Shown here: positions 23,683-31,137 of the stretch, one piece after another
Numbering within the stretch: position 1 is the stretch's first letter
Layout of the letters: the number at the start of each line of letters is the position of its first letter
Source: Fibrobacter sp.
GTDB lineage: Bacteria; Fibrobacterota; Fibrobacteria; Fibrobacterales; Fibrobacteraceae
NCBI GenBank assembly: GCA_017615055.1
Contig: JAGAAW010000106.1
Location: forward strand, 1 to 43,509
DNA length: 43,509 nucleotides
Direction: 5' to 3'
Program-made: the position numbers and the translations under genes
The notes under the pieces: model-generated
What the model saw: only the letters and a program-made list of their open reading frames with translations
Databases searched by the model: none
What the model was told of the DNA's origin: nothing

Positions 23683-25293
23683 CTAAAACATTACCCTATA
23701 GCGGGTAAGTTTCTCGTAGTGGCGGCCCTTGAGGTCGCGGTAGCCCTTGCGGGCAGGAGCCAAATTGCCCGGAGTCTTTTGCGGCACAATGCGACTTGTT
23801 CCAGAAGAGGATTCTGCGGTAGAACTGCTCGAGGGCATACCGTATTCAAACGCCCCCAGATCGGGCGCCTCTCCCGCAAATGGGAACCCGAGGTCTTCGC
23901 CCTGGTCAATGGCACGGCTTCCTTTCTTGAGCCGCAGGAAATCCACGTAGGGCAAACTTCCGTCAGCATTACGCGGACCCAATATCCCCGCAATTTTCGA
24001 GAGGTCTTCACCGGTCACCATCATGCTCGGATCATCAAGACTCATGAAGTCATCTTCCGTCAAGTCCAGATTCAAGTTCCACGTATTGTTTTCGCCGGCG
24101 GGGCAATCCACATAATGGTCGATGTTCTGGCTCGATATCTTTTCCCAGCAAGTTCCGATTTGCGAATTCTTGTTCGGGAAGGCAATGTTATTCTTGAGCA
24201 CATGCGCATTGTCGCCCGTAAGCGGAGCCACCTCGGCAAGGCGAGTTTTGCCATCTTCGGCATAGAGCGTCGAAGCCATGCTGTAGGCGCGGTCTTTATT
24301 CATGTAAGACGTATTGTTGAGCCACTGGCTGCCGGCATTAGTGTAGTTCGCGTAAAAGCCCGAAGATTTATTTTTCCAGGCGACACACTGCTTGATGATG
24401 TGGTGCCCAGTGCCATACGTACTTTGGCCCATCTTGATTCCGTAACCGTTGCCGTTTTTCGGGTCGCCACGTCCGTAATCACTGTAGCCGTTACCCATGG
24501 CGTAGCAGTTCTCCAGCACAACGGGAAATTCCTGGTTGATGAAATCGAAACCATCGTCGCTGTTCCACCAAGCGCGGCATCCGATGAACTTGGTCGTATC
24601 GCCCTGGCCAGGCTTCTGGTAATGCGCGCCGAAGCCATCGGCATTTTCGCCGTCGCCCTGCCAACCCGTGGGGTCGTAGTTGTCGTGCGCATCGCAATTC
24701 AAGAAGATGTGTCCGCCGCCATCGTCAGCGCCGTCGTTCGCGAAGAATCCCGGACCCGCGTTGTGGTGGCTGTCAATGTTTTCCAAGAAGATGTGTTTGC
24801 TCGCGTAAAGGAAAACGCCGGAATTCGAGTTGTGCTTCATGGGCGTGTTGCGGACATCAAAACCTTTCAGGTGCAGGAACTTCGCCGAAATCACAATAGG
24901 AGAAGTGTACATCGCCCCTTCGGGAGTGCCGTCACTATGTTCTTCTCCTTCCGCCACCGGGAGGTTCGCCCCGTCAAGAATCGGACGTTCACCGGGATAG
25001 GCGAGGTAATGGATGCGCTTGTCGTCGCTCTCGCCACTGGCTGTCAGCAGGATGCCCGCCGTCATCTTGTAGCGTGCGAAAAAGACCGTATCGCGCAACT
25101 CGTACACGCCGCCACGAATCCAGACGGTATCGCCTGCGGCCACAACGGTATTCGCCTTGTTGAGCGTTGCGAAAGGTTTGTCCTTCGTACCCGCATCGCT
25201 GTCCTTACCGTCTGTCGCTACATAATACACGGCACCGAACGCCTGTGCAACCGACAGGGCAAGCACCAGCGCAATCAAAAACCTCTTATCCAT
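23683..25293 (-). CDS. Secreted PL9-family pectate lyase
   Basis: This 536-residue protein has a signal peptide (about 1-20) and a right-handed parallel beta-helix that starts Tyr-Tyr-Val-Ala-Thr-Asp-Gly-Lys-Asp. The PL9 core shows Asn-Ala-Asp-Gly-Phe-Gly-Ala-His, Asn-Ser-Asp-Asp-Gly-Phe-Asp-Phe (calcium site) and Gly-Tyr-Gly-Ile-Lys-Met-Gly, where Lys287 is the likely catalytic base. PL9 enzymes cleave polygalacturonate by beta-elimination outside the cell. Unlike the GH5, GH9 and GH10 proteins it lacks the long C-terminal sorting domain and ends in a Ser-rich piece plus a short basic tail. ATG 25293 has GAGG at 5-nt spacing; the GTG at 25299 is unlikely. Confidence 0.88.
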   Translation of the reverse strand: MDKRFLIALVLALSVAQAFGAVYYVATDGKDSDAGTKDKPFATLNKANTVVAAGDTVWIRGGVYELRDTVFFARYKMTAGILLTASGESDDKRIHYLAYPGERPILDGANLPVAEGEEHSDGTPEGAMYTSPIVISAKFLHLKGFDVRNTPMKHNSNSGVFLYASKHIFLENIDSHHNAGPGFFANDGADDGGGHIFLNCDAHDNYDPTGWQGDGENADGFGAHYQKPGQGDTTKFIGCRAWWNSDDGFDFINQEFPVVLENCYAMGNGYSDYGRGDPKNGNGYGIKMGQSTYGTGHHIIKQCVAWKNKSSGFYANYTNAGSQWLNNTSYMNKDRAYSMASTLYAEDGKTRLAEVAPLTGDNAHVLKNNIAFPNKNSQIGTCWEKISSQNIDHYVDCPAGENNTWNLNLDLTEDDFMSLDDPSMMVTGEDLSKIAGILGPRNADGSLPYVDFLRLKKGSRAIDQGEDLGFPFAGEAPDLGAFEYGMPSSSSTAESSSGTSRIVPQKTPGNLAPARKGYRDLKGRHYEKLTRYRVMF

Positions 25294-25416
25294 AAACACC
25301 TCGAGTATATGCTTTTAATATACTCTTTTTTTTAGAAGGTTATCTTGACAACATTTCAAAAAAATTGCATTTATGTATACACAGTGCCCTTCAGAATGGG
25401 TTTGCAAGGTAAAAAA

Positions 25417-26319
25417 ATGAACTTTACTAGACATAGTGCTATCGCTGCTTTGGCAATAGGCCTTTTCTGCCTGGCTTCGTGTGGAGACAACTCGTCCAGC
25501 AGTTCCGTCGAGCCCATTGAGCCAAGCCGTTCAAGCGAACTTGTCGAAAGTAGTTCAAGCAAACTTGTAGAAATCAGCTCCAGTGAACTCGATGTATCGA
25601 GCAGTTCCAGCGAATCACCCGTAGTGAGTAGCAGTAGCAAGAGCCTGAATGGAGTCGTCTGGTATGTTGTCGGAGACAGCTTTAGCGCAGGCGATTTTGA
25701 AGGACTCGACCCGAAGCCCACCATCAAGGAAGGGCAGTATGCCGGAAAGCTTCCCGTGTACTCTTACCTGATTGGCAACCGGACAGGCTGCGACGTGCGA
25801 AACATCGCGGCTGGCGGAACCACCATCTGCTATTACGACACCTACGGTTTCACCAAGCCGGAAAACGGCATCATGTACAGGACGGACTTTTCGGATGCGG
25901 ACATCATTACAATCTACTACGGAATCAACGATTCGCACAACAGAATTCCCATCGGAAACATCGACGACATGGACCCGACCTCCTTCTATGGCGCATTCAA
26001 TGTGGCGCTTGATTACCTGACGAAGAACTACCCGAAGGCAAAAATCGGCATCATTGTTTCAAATGGTTGCGAAACCGAGGATTATCCCGAAGCGACCGAA
26101 CAGGTTGCTATCAGGTGGGGCATGCCCTACCTTGACCTGGATGGCGGCGTGAACGGGATTACAATGTTGCGTTCCAGTTCCAGAAACCCGACTCCCGACG
26201 AAGAGAAAAAGGAAATTCTTAGGCAGCAATGGGTCCACGAACACAACTGGCACCCGAACGAATACGCCCACGAACTCGAAAGCCATTTCATAGAAGAATG
26301 GCTATTGACACTGCTTTAA
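25417..26319 (+). CDS. SGNH-hydrolase lipoprotein (GDSL-like esterase)
   Basis: This 300-residue lipoprotein has a signal ending in lipobox Leu-Ala-Ser-Cys, a Ser-rich spacer (about 28-80) like those of the cellulases, and an SGNH/GDSL domain. Block I is Val-Gly-Asp-Ser-Phe-Ser (nucleophile Ser88), block III Tyr-Gly-Ile-Asn-Asp (Asn171), and block V has His279 in Trp-His-Pro-Asn. The Asp usually three residues before the His is His here, so the acid partner is missing or elsewhere. Such enzymes often deacetylate plant or surface polysaccharides. Placement next to PL9 suggests a role with pectin, by inference. Start 25417 follows AAGGT. Confidence 0.8.
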   Translation: MNFTRHSAIAALAIGLFCLASCGDNSSSSSVEPIEPSRSSELVESSSSKLVEISSSELDVSSSSSESPVVSSSSKSLNGVVWYVVGDSFSAGDFEGLDPKPTIKEGQYAGKLPVYSYLIGNRTGCDVRNIAAGGTTICYYDTYGFTKPENGIMYRTDFSDADIITIYYGINDSHNRIPIGNIDDMDPTSFYGAFNVALDYLTKNYPKAKIGIIVSNGCETEDYPEATEQVAIRWGMPYLDLDGGVNGITMLRSSSRNPTPDEEKKEILRQQWVHEHNWHPNEYAHELESHFIEEWLLTLL

Positions 26320-26322
26320 CAC

Positions 26323-26709
26323 CTAAAACAAGCCGACTATAAATTCAAAAAATTGATTTATATAATAAAAAGCAAAAATAACGAACCAAATTAATCCAAA
26401 CAAGGCGAAAGGCAAAATCGGAGCGGTTCCAATCGCCGCAAACACCATCCAAGCCTTTCTTTGGACAACCTTGAATTTCTGCGAGAACATATCAAGTAAT
26501 AACAAAATAGCCGAGGCAAGCATCATTAAAGAAAGCAAAAACGCAATTAAGACAAGCGGTGTGTCGGCAATAAAATCAAGACGATTACCTACAAAAATCA
26601 TGGACGTTGGTGCATAATGAACAGCCAAACATACTGCAGAAATAAACGCAGTCAAAGTAAAGAGCTTTTCTATCAATTTCTTAATCAATTGTCCCACTCC
26701 ATAGCGCAA
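26323..26709 (-). CDS. Small multi-pass membrane protein of unknown function
   Basis: This protein of up to 128 residues has three or four predicted membrane helices and few charged residues outside the ends. The frame opens with TTG at 26709 inside the previous gene; another TTG eight codons in, with GGAG 8 bases upstream, is an equally good start. It overlaps the 201-residue gene by 25 bp, so the two are co-transcribed and probably act together at the membrane. A/T-rich codon use differs from the enzyme genes on either side. It ends 3 bp from the convergent SGNH gene. Confidence 0.6.
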   Translation of the reverse strand: MRYGVGQLIKKLIEKLFTLTAFISAVCLAVHYAPTSMIFVGNRLDFIADTPLVLIAFLLSLMMLASAILLLLDMFSQKFKVVQRKAWMVFAAIGTAPILPFALFGLIWFVIFAFYYINQFFEFIVGLF

Positions 26710-27290
26710 TGAGCTGATATGACATCCTTGCCCGGTCCCCTTTTCTGACCATCGCTCGGAGCACTTTTCTGAATCACGATTTTATCGCTAAACGGACTAG
26801 GCTCAATTGTAAAGCCATCTAGTGGTTCAGCATCATAAAAAATCACGATAGAATCTTGCCGTTCGTCAATTCCGATACCCGTCCCTTGAACAACAGCCCC
26901 AATACCTCCACGGAGTTCAGACCGATATGTCAAAATATTTTTCCTAACATTATCATCGTCCTGATACTGGAGATGCCAAACAAAGGGAGCATTGATATCA
27001 ATGAAAAAGTCATACCAAAAGGATTCGTTCTGATTCTCCCGTTCTAGGAAAATTTTCTTGCCATCCAACTCGCATTGCTTTGCGCCTTTATTTTTCGCCC
27101 GAAAGCCATACAAATCCCCCGGATAATTATTCTCATAAATAGGAAAGTCTTCCCCCGCAATTGGATTAAAACATGCGCGACAAAAAGACAAATACGAAAG
27201 GAAGAGTACAGTAAGGGCTATTTTGGCCCACAAATTCTTCTTTTTAAAAAGCTCGACCGCTTGAGAAACCGTTATTTTGTGTATTTGCAT
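26685..27290 (-). CDS. Membrane-anchored protein of unknown function
   Basis: This 201-residue protein has an N-terminal cytoplasmic stretch with Lys-Lys-Lys, one membrane helix (about 21-38) ending near two Cys residues, and a periplasmic domain rich in aromatic and acidic residues. Gly-Ile-Gly-Ala-Val-Val-Gln-Gly-Thr-Gly-Ile-Gly is its only Gly-rich feature. I do not recognise the family. No Shine-Dalgarno sequence precedes the ATG. It leads a two-gene A/T-rich operon that borders the repeat-rich gap, which fits recent acquisition. Confidence 0.6.
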   Translation of the reverse strand: MQIHKITVSQAVELFKKKNLWAKIALTVLFLSYLSFCRACFNPIAGEDFPIYENNYPGDLYGFRAKNKGAKQCELDGKKIFLERENQNESFWYDFFIDINAPFVWHLQYQDDDNVRKNILTYRSELRGGIGAVVQGTGIGIDERQDSIVIFYDAEPLDGFTIEPSPFSDKIVIQKSAPSDGQKRGPGKDVISAHCAMEWDN

Positions 27291-27361
27291 ATAACAGATA
27301 GAATATACAAAATCTGGGTAGAGTTTGAGTAGCCCGCGCTAGGGAGAAAAAAAGCACTTGG

Positions 27362-27569
27362 GGCATATAAAATTGGCAAAACACCGCTATTTATATGCCA
27401 CTTTTCGCCTAGTTAAACAAATATACCACGCATAGAATGCCTTCGGGGCATATAAAACACCATAAAACGTCTTATTTATACGCACTGAGACGACAAACAG
27501 ACACAAAAAATTACGTACAAAATAACAAATGGGCGTATAAGAACGAAAAACTCGCTCAATTTATATGCC
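27362..27569. repeat. Three inverted repeats with an exact 85-bp period
   Basis: Three 38-bp elements lie at 27362-27399, 27447-27484 and 27532-27569. Each has 10-bp arms of the form GGCATATAAA / TTTATATGCC and an 18-nt centre. Starts are 85 bp apart both times. The arms vary slightly, with one mismatch at the inner or outer end or G-U pairs, while the centres and the 47-bp spacers differ in sequence. The 497-bp gap holding them has no convincing gene. Confidence 0.7.
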
Positions 27570-27613
27570 CCAGCATAAAAAAAGACGCAAATGAAGCCCC
27601 AAAAATGACAAAT

Positions 27614-27782
27614 AAGGTCAGGGGCAACGAAGTATTACGAAGTTTTGTAAAAGCGAGCAGAAGCAGGCGCAAAGCGACGTGGCTTCTTTATTCTGAAAGG
27701 TTCAAAAACGAGTAAGACGAGGCGCCTTACCGACCGTAGCGTATATAAATACGTAAGGTCGGGGGCAACGAAGTATTACGAA
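27614..27782. repeat. Pair of 28-bp direct repeats
   Basis: Bases 27614-27641 and 27755-27782 agree at 27 of 28 positions (AAGGTC, one variable base, GGGGCAACG, then AAGTATTACGAA). The offset is 141 bp. The second copy ends 5 bp before the stop codon of the GGGPS gene. A small open frame at 27437-27715 crosses the first copy but looks non-coding. Confidence 0.7.
27731..27761 (-). other. Long imperfect hairpin downstream of the GGGPS gene
   Basis: CGACC-GTAGCGTAT pairs with ATACG-TAA-GGTCG around ATAA, interrupted by one bulge. It lies about 25 bases beyond the minus-strand GGGPS stop and may protect or end that transcript, but no U run follows. Confidence 0.4.
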
Positions 27783-27787
27783 ACTTT

Positions 27788-28543
27788 TTAACCTTTGGTA
27801 TGGATCGCAGCGGCGAATTCCTTGAGAAGCGCCGGGTCTTCGACCTTTTCCCACAGCGTTCCGGTCACGATGATGTTCGCGCCTGCGGCCACGCGGATGG
27901 CGGCCGTCTGCGGGTCCTTGATTCCACCGCCGGTGATGATAGTCATCTCAGTGGCCTTGCGGGTATAGGCAATGTGTTCCACAGGCACGGGCTCTTCGGC
28001 ACCACTGCCTGCTTCCAGGTACACGTAACGCATGCCCATGAGTTCCGCCGCGATGGAGTTCACCATGCTGAGCTTGGGCTTGTTCGCGGGCACGGGCATG
28101 GTACCGCTGATGTATTCCACCGTCGTGCGCTTGCCGCTGTTGATGAGCTGGTAGGCCGTCGGGATGGCTTCCATGTTGAGCGCACGCACGAGCGCACCAC
28201 CGCGCACCTGCTCGTCAATCAGGTAGTTCGGATTGCGACCGCTCACGAGGGTCATGAACAGCATCGCGTCGAAACCGGGAACCACCTGCGAGGCGCCACC
28301 CGGGAAAAGGACCACGGGCAGATCCACATTGGCCTTGAGGGCAGCCACCTGCTTGGGGAGCGTGAAGTTACCGAGGTACGAACCGCCCACCAAGAGGAGG
28401 TCGGCACCATTCTCCGCGGCCATCGCACCCGCCTTCACGAATGCGGCCTCGTCCGAAGTATCGGGGTCGAGCAGCACCGCAAAAAGGGCACCGCGCTTTT
28501 CGATTTCAGCATTCAAGCGGAGTTCGGTCTTACCTGGTTTCAT
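27788..28543 (-). CDS. Geranylgeranylglyceryl/heptaprenylglyceryl phosphate synthase family (GGGPS/PcrB)
   Basis: This 251-residue TIM-barrel protein has the family motifs: Leu-Leu-Asp-Pro-Asp near residue 26, Val-Gly-Gly-Ser, Leu-Phe-Pro-Gly, Tyr-Leu-Glu-Ala-Gly-Ser-Gly (phosphate and prenyl site) and Thr-Gly-Gly-Gly-Ile. The enzyme joins a prenyl diphosphate to glycerol-1-phosphate, the first committed step of archaeal-type ether lipids; bacterial homologues occur in Bacillota (PcrB) and Bacteroidota. The sequence looks intact, but chain length and in vivo product are unknown. Start has AAGGA at 8-nt spacing. It stands 61 bp after the GH9 gene on the same strand, with no terminator visible between. 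Confidence 0.88.
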   Translation of the reverse strand: MKPGKTELRLNAEIEKRGALFAVLLDPDTSDEAAFVKAGAMAAENGADLLLVGGSYLGNFTLPKQVAALKANVDLPVVLFPGGASQVVPGFDAMLFMTLVSGRNPNYLIDEQVRGGALVRALNMEAIPTAYQLINSGKRTTVEYISGTMPVPANKPKLSMVNSIAAELMGMRYVYLEAGSGAEEPVPVEHIAYTRKATEMTIITGGGIKDPQTAAIRVAAGANIIVTGTLWEKVEDPALLKEFAAAIHTKG

Positions 28544-28604
28544 AACAAAATCCTTCGTTCACAAGCGGAACATGTCATATAAAAATACAATATATTCAGT
28601 CCGC

Positions 28605-30788
28605 CTACCTCTTCACCACCAGCCTTGTCAACGTTTTTTGGCCCGAAACGGCACGAATTACGTATACTCCCGGCTTCAGGGCAGAAATATCCAGCAAAAC
28701 ACGGCGGGCACTGCCGTTCCAGCGCAGGGTTTCGCGGTTATTCACGTCGAACAGGCGTATTTCGCGGATGTCGCCAGAACTTACGGTCTCAAGGCTATTG
28801 CCCGCGAGCGCTACATTCAGGTTCAGTGCCGGAGCATCAACAGACTCCACGACAACGGAAGAATCGCCCGTCCCGAACTTCTCGCCGATATCCACGCCCT
28901 TCTCTTTCACGAACTGCGAAATCAGCCGGATATACGCCGTCTGGTACCCGAGACTCGGCTCGGTGAGTTCCCAGGAATCGATGGGCCAGCCGTCATTGAT
29001 GTTCGCATACATCTTCGCGTGCGGTTCCCCGACCGGAATCGAGACCGCATAGCAGAGCGCGTTGTTGCTCGCGCTCCCGCAGCCCTTCGCGTTGTTGTCG
29101 GCATCGTATTGCTTGCAGCAGTCCGCCCACGCATAGCGGGAGTTCGCGCCGCCCGTCACGTAGCCCGGAGCGGGATTGTCATCCTTGAACCATCCGTGAT
29201 AGAATTTCGTAACGCTCTTGCTTGCGCCGTAGCTACCCATGTTCGAGAGGTAGACCATGCCGAACGGGTTCACGCCATGCAGGTAGTGCAGGTATTCTTC
29301 CGCGGCATCGCGCCATGTGAGCGCCTCCGCAGAGGTTGCGCCTTCGTAGGCCGCCATCTTGCCGAACAGGAGCCCGCTCGAAGCCTTCGCCGAATTGGAA
29401 CCCCAGTTGTAGTCGCGGATGTAGGAGCGGTAGCCGTCATGTTCCAGCCCGCTCACAAAGTACTTGCTCTGCCTGAACTGCGTTACGAAGCGTTCCTGCA
29501 CAATGCTCTTCACGTCGGCGTCCGCATCCTTGTAGCCCAGGTAAAGCAGGTAGAGCAGGCTGTGGGCCACGCGGTACTGGTCAAGCGCCCAGCTGCCGTA
29601 CTGGCGCATCAGGGGCAGGCTATCGGGAGTCGCCGAGAATCGCTTGAGGTAATTCGCGTCGCCGGTGAGTTCGTACATCGCGAAGTCAGCCGCCACCTTC
29701 ACCACGAAACGCGCACCCGTCGTGTAACTAGTATCGATTTCCTGCTGGCCTGCCGCAAGGTCCTTGGTGCCGTATTCCGCCTTGTTGTTGTAGAACATGG
29801 AATCGGGGTGAGCCTCGGCCCACTTGTAGGCACGCTGGGCGGCATCCTTGAGCGTCGCCGCGTATTCGGTGTTCCCGCGCTTGCCCGCCACAATGGAACC
29901 AAGCGCAAAAGCCTTCGCTGCAGAGTAGGCGGACATCGCGTTGGGCGCGCCGTAGTAACTGCGGCCCGTCGCCGCCGAAGGAGGCGATACATGGTCCTCG
30001 TCGACCACCGAAAGCACCGAGCCGTCTTCATTCTGCATGCGGAGCAAGTGATCCATCCCCCACTTCACCTCGTCAAGGACATCGGGAATCCCGTTGCCCG
30101 ATTCGGGAATGTTGTAGTCGTCGGTAAATGCACGCGGCACGTCCATGTAGGCGCGCAGAAGCGTCTCGATGTAGTTGCCGTTCCAGATGGTGTACTTGTT
30201 GAAGTCGCCCGCATCGAACCACCCGCCGCTCACGTCACGTTCCGTCGCGGCATTCGTGCTGTCCGTAAACAGGCGGGCGACCTTATCCTGCGCGTGGTTC
30301 ACTCCGTCGGCCCAGTCCTTGCCCGCATACTTTTCTTCTTTCGCCATGCCTACGCGCTGGTAGAACATCATGCGCATCGCGGCCTTCAAGATGTCGTTGT
30401 AAATGTCGTCCCGGATGCGGAAGTAGAACGACTGCTTCAAGTTATCCGCCTTGTCACGAATAAAGTAAGTACCCGGCGTTTTCACCGAGGAAAAATCGAA
30501 CCACCAGACTTTATCGCCCGAGGCGGTATCGACGGCACCTTCCTGGAACGCGACCGGTGCGCCGGAGAACACGACCTGCGCAGTCGCGCTATCCACGACT
30601 TCCATCACGCTGCCCGGAGTGTACGAGAGCGACGCATCGTAACCCAACTCGGGGCTACGCAGCACGGCGACCTTCTTTGCATCGGGACGGTACCCGAACT
30701 GGTCTACGGCAATAAACACGTCCTGCGCAAAGGCGCCCGGCACGAGGAACAAAACAAACAAAATCGCAACAAACTTGATTCTATTCAT
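28605..30788 (-). CDS. Secreted GH9 endoglucanase with C-terminal sorting domain
   Basis: This 727-residue cellulase has a signal peptide (about 1-21), an N-terminal Ig-like domain (about 22-105) and a GH9 (alpha/alpha)6 domain (about 110-625). Gly-Gly-Trp-Phe-Asp-Ala-Gly-Asp supplies Asp192 and base Asp195. The acid is expected in Trp-Glu-Leu-Thr-Glu-Pro (Glu607 or Glu610). A Cys-Cys pair and two more Cys lie near 555-580. The C-terminal 65 residues form the sorting-like domain shared with the GH5 and GH10 proteins (Gly-Val-Tyr-Val-Ile-Arg-Ala...Arg-Leu-Val-Val-Lys). It should hydrolyse cellulose outside the cell. ATG 30788 is preferred over TTG 30794. Confidence 0.93.
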   Translation of the reverse strand: MNRIKFVAILFVLFLVPGAFAQDVFIAVDQFGYRPDAKKVAVLRSPELGYDASLSYTPGSVMEVVDSATAQVVFSGAPVAFQEGAVDTASGDKVWWFDFSSVKTPGTYFIRDKADNLKQSFYFRIRDDIYNDILKAAMRMMFYQRVGMAKEEKYAGKDWADGVNHAQDKVARLFTDSTNAATERDVSGGWFDAGDFNKYTIWNGNYIETLLRAYMDVPRAFTDDYNIPESGNGIPDVLDEVKWGMDHLLRMQNEDGSVLSVVDEDHVSPPSAATGRSYYGAPNAMSAYSAAKAFALGSIVAGKRGNTEYAATLKDAAQRAYKWAEAHPDSMFYNNKAEYGTKDLAAGQQEIDTSYTTGARFVVKVAADFAMYELTGDANYLKRFSATPDSLPLMRQYGSWALDQYRVAHSLLYLLYLGYKDADADVKSIVQERFVTQFRQSKYFVSGLEHDGYRSYIRDYNWGSNSAKASSGLLFGKMAAYEGATSAEALTWRDAAEEYLHYLHGVNPFGMVYLSNMGSYGASKSVTKFYHGWFKDDNPAPGYVTGGANSRYAWADCCKQYDADNNAKGCGSASNNALCYAVSIPVGEPHAKMYANINDGWPIDSWELTEPSLGYQTAYIRLISQFVKEKGVDIGEKFGTGDSSVVVESVDAPALNLNVALAGNSLETVSSGDIREIRLFDVNNRETLRWNGSARRVLLDISALKPGVYVIRAVSGQKTLTRLVVKR

Positions 30789-31033
30789 AAGCAAGCCCTA
30801 ATCTATTCAATATAGTATAGGGCTCTCCCGCTTGCGACCCCATTTTTATTCCAACTTGGAATGCGATTCGCCCCTAAAACAGCACCCGCGCGTGACACAC
30901 TTCACAAACACGCAAATAAGCAGTCGCCGTGACCCGGAGGCGACTCGTATCAACGTGGCGCCGTAGGGGAGAGCGAGTGAGAAACCGGAGTTTTTACACC
31001 CTATACGACGAACGAGCGGTCGCAATATGCAAA
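30789..31033. other. Gene-free stretch upstream of the GH9 gene
   Basis: This stretch holds TATACTATATT sequences just before GH9 (likely its promoter) and a 7-bp hairpin, AGTCGCC/GGCGACT, at 30922-30945. Nothing in it reads as a gene on either strand; a short plus-strand frame from 30929 runs into the terminator and purine tract and looks spurious. Confidence 0.5.
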
Positions 31034-31057
31034 GAAGGCGGGCATAAGCCCGCCTTC
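31034..31057 (-). terminator. Terminator of lipoprotein module 1
   Basis: A perfect 10-bp stem, GAAGGCGGGC/GCCCGCCTTC, with a 4-nt loop is followed on the minus strand by TTTGCATATT. It lies about 80 bases past the lipoprotein stop. Confidence 0.75.
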
Positions 31058-31137
31058 CTGTTCTCCTCCTCTTTCCTCCTTCCCCTTTCTCCTTCTGTGT
31101 TCTCCTTCCTCTCTCCTCCTAACAGATTCTCTGCATA
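31058..31137 (-). other. Purine-rich 3' UTR of lipoprotein module 1
   Basis: On the mRNA strand about 65 bases are almost all purine, with repeated GGAGGA, AAGGAG and GGAGAA units that resemble tandem Shine-Dalgarno sequences. The tract fills the space between stop codon and terminator. A similar tract follows the paralogous gene at 34069-34136. Confidence 0.65.

Noticed and set aside
27362..27569. CRISPR array
   Set aside because: Only three elements; the constant part is a pair of short palindrome arms with a variable 18-nt centre, the 47-bp spacers are unusual, and no cas genes are in the window.
27437..27715. A 92-codon open frame in the repeat-rich gap
   Set aside because: It runs through the second and third inverted repeats and one direct repeat, has no Shine-Dalgarno sequence and no recognisable protein features.
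28233..30815. An 860-codon open frame on the plus strand opposite the GH9 gene
   Set aside because: It is antisense to a protein with clear GH9 catalytic motifs and shows no recognisable domain. Long antisense frames arise from the G/C-rich third codon positions here; similar ones lie opposite GH5, GH10 and the patatin gene.
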